NCBI GenBank assembly: GCA_950106755.1
Contig: OX467083.1
Span: 1,463,501 to 1,527,500, forward strand
DNA from: Climacium dendroides
Taxonomy: Eukaryota; Streptophyta; Bryopsida; Hypnales; Climaciaceae
Length of the DNA: 64,000 bases
Direction: 5' to 3'
Part shown: positions 61,501 through 64,000 of the stretch, one piece after another
Layout of the letters: the number at the start of each line of letters is the position of its first letter
How positions within the stretch are numbered: position 1 is the stretch's first letter
Program-made: the position numbers and the translations under genes
The notes under the pieces: model-generated
Database searches by the model: none
What the model was told of the DNA's origin: nothing
The model's input: only the letters and a program-made list of their open reading frames with translations

Positions 61501-63266
61501 AGCTGATGGATCCTTTTTGTCAGGTTGAGAATATGGGGCGCGTAAATTATGGACCGTTTATGGGTGAAAACAAGGTACTTCGTCAGTTTTCTTGTTTTAG
61601 GGTAGTGTGCATGGAGTTGTTTGCATTACGCACATTATGACTTACTGTTTTCATGTTGGATGATAACAGGGTATAACCCAGGCTGTATTGCTTGACGAAG
61701 ATCCCATTCTTGGTTGGAATATACATTCGATTGGGCTTGAAAGTGTTGAAGCACTACAGCTCACTTCAAAGAAAAAGACCAACCCTGAAAATTACGGATT
61801 GGAGGCAAATGCAACTAAAGTTCAACAACACCTTCCACTCACTCAACCACTTGGTAAGTGCACTAATGACTGCCTCAGGTGAAGATCTAGCGTTTTCAGC
61901 AGATGCTTTGAGAATTGGTGATTTAGGTTCACTTAGGTTCACCAACGGTTCACAGTAGGGAACCCACTCCCGTGGGTTACAAAGTCACTCATTGACAAGG
62001 CATTTGGCATCTAAACATGTCATAGAACCTAGAAACATCTCGTTTCTTTCGATTGTCAGTCAAAAGATGTTTCTATGAGAGACATCATTTATGCACTCAT
62101 GGTTAAAAGGTAGTCAAGGCTTGTGATTGGGACCCTGAAATTAAACGATTCATAGCTTATTCATACGTTACTCAAATGATATAGTGTGTTAGAATCCTCT
62201 CAAAAACGTGGAAAATATTCACCAGAAAAGTTTCCATTCTAATAATGGAAACCACTCAAAAACAGCTGAAAGCTACGGGAATTCGGAGCCCGTGGCAACA
62301 AAGTACTCTAAACTGATGCGATGTGGTTTTGACAGCGGGTCGTGGAAATGGTCCCGTCTTCTACGAAGGAACCCTTATGGTCACGAAGCCCTGTGATACA
62401 TTCATGTCTTTAAGAGGTTGGAGCAAAGGAGTGGCATTCGTCAATGGATTCAATCTAGGAAGATTTTGGCCTGTACGTCTCCCTAATGCCTACATATACT
62501 GGGTAGCACAATAATCCATGTACCAATCAAATTGAGTTAATCCTCTCAATTTTTGCAGAGCTCAAAATTTTAGTAACTTCAGCGGCTATGAGTCCAAATT
62601 AGACCACTGTTCCACAAAACAAGGTTTTCAGTAAAACTAGATTGTTTCAGGAATTTTCATCATAAAGCGAATCTTCTACCGTAATTCGTGGATAGGTTTC
62701 CATATAGTCGCAGAGAGCATGCGGAGGCCTCCCTGTGGATCATGGAAAGGCACCTATATTATCATTGTGCTCAAAGGCAGACGTACCTCTCCACGAATCA
62801 TGGCTCTCTTTATACAGATGCCTGAGAGCTCCTGGAATTGTCTAATTTTACACTATTATAAATTTAATGGGAGTTGATTTCAGTGGTCTGTAAGTTTCTG
62901 CTTCCGTTTGTCTTCCCGACTAATTGTAATTCACATACTCATCTAGATTTCTGAGATTGGTGTGATGAATTTGCAGAGTATGGGCCCTCAGTGTAGTCTC
63001 TATATCCCTGGTGTGCTGCTTCATCCTGGGGATAATAAAGTGGTACGCATTAATTCATCCGTCTCCAATTATTCTTATGTTTGAAAAGGTATTTCATCTC
63101 TAATGTATGTTAGCATCAACTAACTGATCTTTCCTGGTGGTTTGTACTGCACTTTCGCATCTGTTGTCAGATTATTTTGGAACTTGAAAGCTCGAGCCCG
63201 GTGCAAGCAGTTGAGTTTATGGACAGTGGCGATTTTACTTGTGGGTTGTCAACTTTGTATCTCTAG
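55565..63266 (+). CDS. BGAL17: Beta-galactosidase, GH35, GLB1/BGAL17-like
   Basis: Nineteen GT-AG exons: 55565-55624, 56106-56219, 56582-56777, 56898-56986, 57594-57674, 57801-57895, 58063-58133, 58693-58783, 59002-59119, 59290-59385, 59585-59633, 59980-60170, 60677-60751, 60871-61008, 61524-61574, 61670-61853, 62336-62472, 62977-63042, 63171-63266. Phases chain to 665 residues. A hydrophobic signal ([15 protein letters not shown]) is followed by the TIM-barrel motifs [54 protein letters not shown] (acid/base Glu184), [13 protein letters not shown] (nucleophile Glu267) and [10 protein letters not shown]. Jelly-roll motifs follow: VYDRAQVFV and [15 protein letters not shown]. It has no C-terminal lectin domain, as in the animal GLB1/plant BGAL17 branch. 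It removes terminal beta-galactose, probably in the secretory path, vacuole or wall. The exon 8 acceptor (58692) is the least certain site. Confidence 0.96.
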
Positions 63267-64000
63267 TCATGGCTCTGTGAATTTTGAATAATCTAATCAG
63301 GTAATATGGTTGAAGTGACAACCAGTTCATGAATCAGTTGATGCTTTCATAAGCTTTTTGAAAATTTGTATATTAGGATTGTCAACAACTGGAATCAACT
63401 ATCAAGATGTTTACAATTGTACTTACATCTTGTCTTACATGACCAGAGATATCAGGTAGAATTTTATCGGAAGGTTGGAATCTTGTTGCAACCCCTCTAT
63501 CTATACCCTTAGATTTGTAAAAAGTACAAATATGGACATTTGTGATGAATTATCATACTTGGTATTATGTCTCATACTGCTCTCAAGCCTCTTGGCTCTC
63601 AAGTATTATCTAATTCATTATATTAATCCACTATTAAAATAAATATTGAATGATTTATTGCACTTTCAAGCTTTACACATCAAAGTCAAAGGTGTTTTAT
63701 TACAAAATATTTGACTTAAAGATTATTGCCAAGAGTGGTATAGTAGTTGAGTGGTTTAGTTGTTTGAGAGTGTTTTCAATTGCTCCTTGCATCTAATGTT
63801 GAAATCTTAAGTTAATTGACAAAATTGTAATTTTGATTCATAATATCAAGGATAAAAGAAATAGTTTTTAAAGTTTTAAAATGTATTAAATTAAAAAAAA
63901 GTGGGTGTCGTGATGGGTTATGAAGAGATTCTAAATTGTTTAATTCCTTAAAAGTAAGATGCTAGAAATTTCCAAAAAATCAATCTTTTAATTAGAAATT
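63267..64000. other. Downstream of BGAL, AT-rich, no gene
   Basis: Probable 3' untranslated region at first, then AT-rich sequence to the window end. No coding or RNA gene could be supported. Confidence 0.5.

Noticed and set aside
1..64000. CRISPR arrays, bacterial operons, rRNA or tRNA genes
   Set aside because: No regularly spaced identical repeats with unique spacers, no rRNA-like block and no cloverleaf with A and B boxes was recognised; introns show the DNA is eukaryotic.

Overview
This window is nuclear DNA of a land plant. The evidence is GT-AG introns in every resolved gene, plant-type telomere motifs (TTTAGGG), and plant gene families. These include a pectate lyase with the NPVDDCWRCDPNW signature, a calcineurin B-like fragment and a BGAL17-like beta-galactosidase. 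Low gene density, long AT-rich intergenic tracts and old transposons, including a Jerky/CENP-B-like DDE transposase, suggest a large genome. A non-seed plant (bryophyte, lycophyte or fern) is my guess, not something the sequence proves.

Layout. From 0.1 to 10.3 kb is a gene-rich block: a TSPO membrane protein gene (minus, 7 exons), a short-chain dehydrogenase gene (minus, 11 exons), a roughly 600 bp divergent promoter, and an intronless gene (plus) for a disordered 484-residue protein with an internal duplication. From 10.3 to 41 kb the sequence is mostly repeats. It holds inverted telomere-like arrays, a 166 bp tandem array, foldback and CACTA-type miniature elements, and captured exons of CBL and ATP-citrate lyase beta. 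It also holds a decayed multi-kb coding element with a DGQH (ParB-like) motif split by a 4.08 kb insertion, and a DDE transposase pseudogene split by a 554 bp insertion. From 41.4 to 44.4 kb is ATG10, the autophagy E2-like enzyme (5 exons), flanked by an inverted repeat pair. From 45 to 49 kb is AT-rich sequence with a GA microsatellite. From 49.3 to 51.1 kb is a two-exon pectate lyase with an unusual acidic N-terminal region. From 55.5 to 63.3 kb is a complete 19-exon GH35 beta-galactosidase.

The intact genes do not form a pathway. The pectate lyase and beta-galactosidase both carry a signal-like N-terminus and plausibly act on cell-wall or secretory glycans. TSPO and ATG10 both touch autophagy or stress in plants, but nothing here links their regulation. 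Exon structures were read by eye: each exon was chained so that phase, GT-AG borders and family similarity agree. Untranslated regions and transcription starts were not determined. The clearest structural stories are the two nested insertions whose removal restores a reading frame, the chimeric CBL/ACLB fragment block, and a TTAA-flanked element family.
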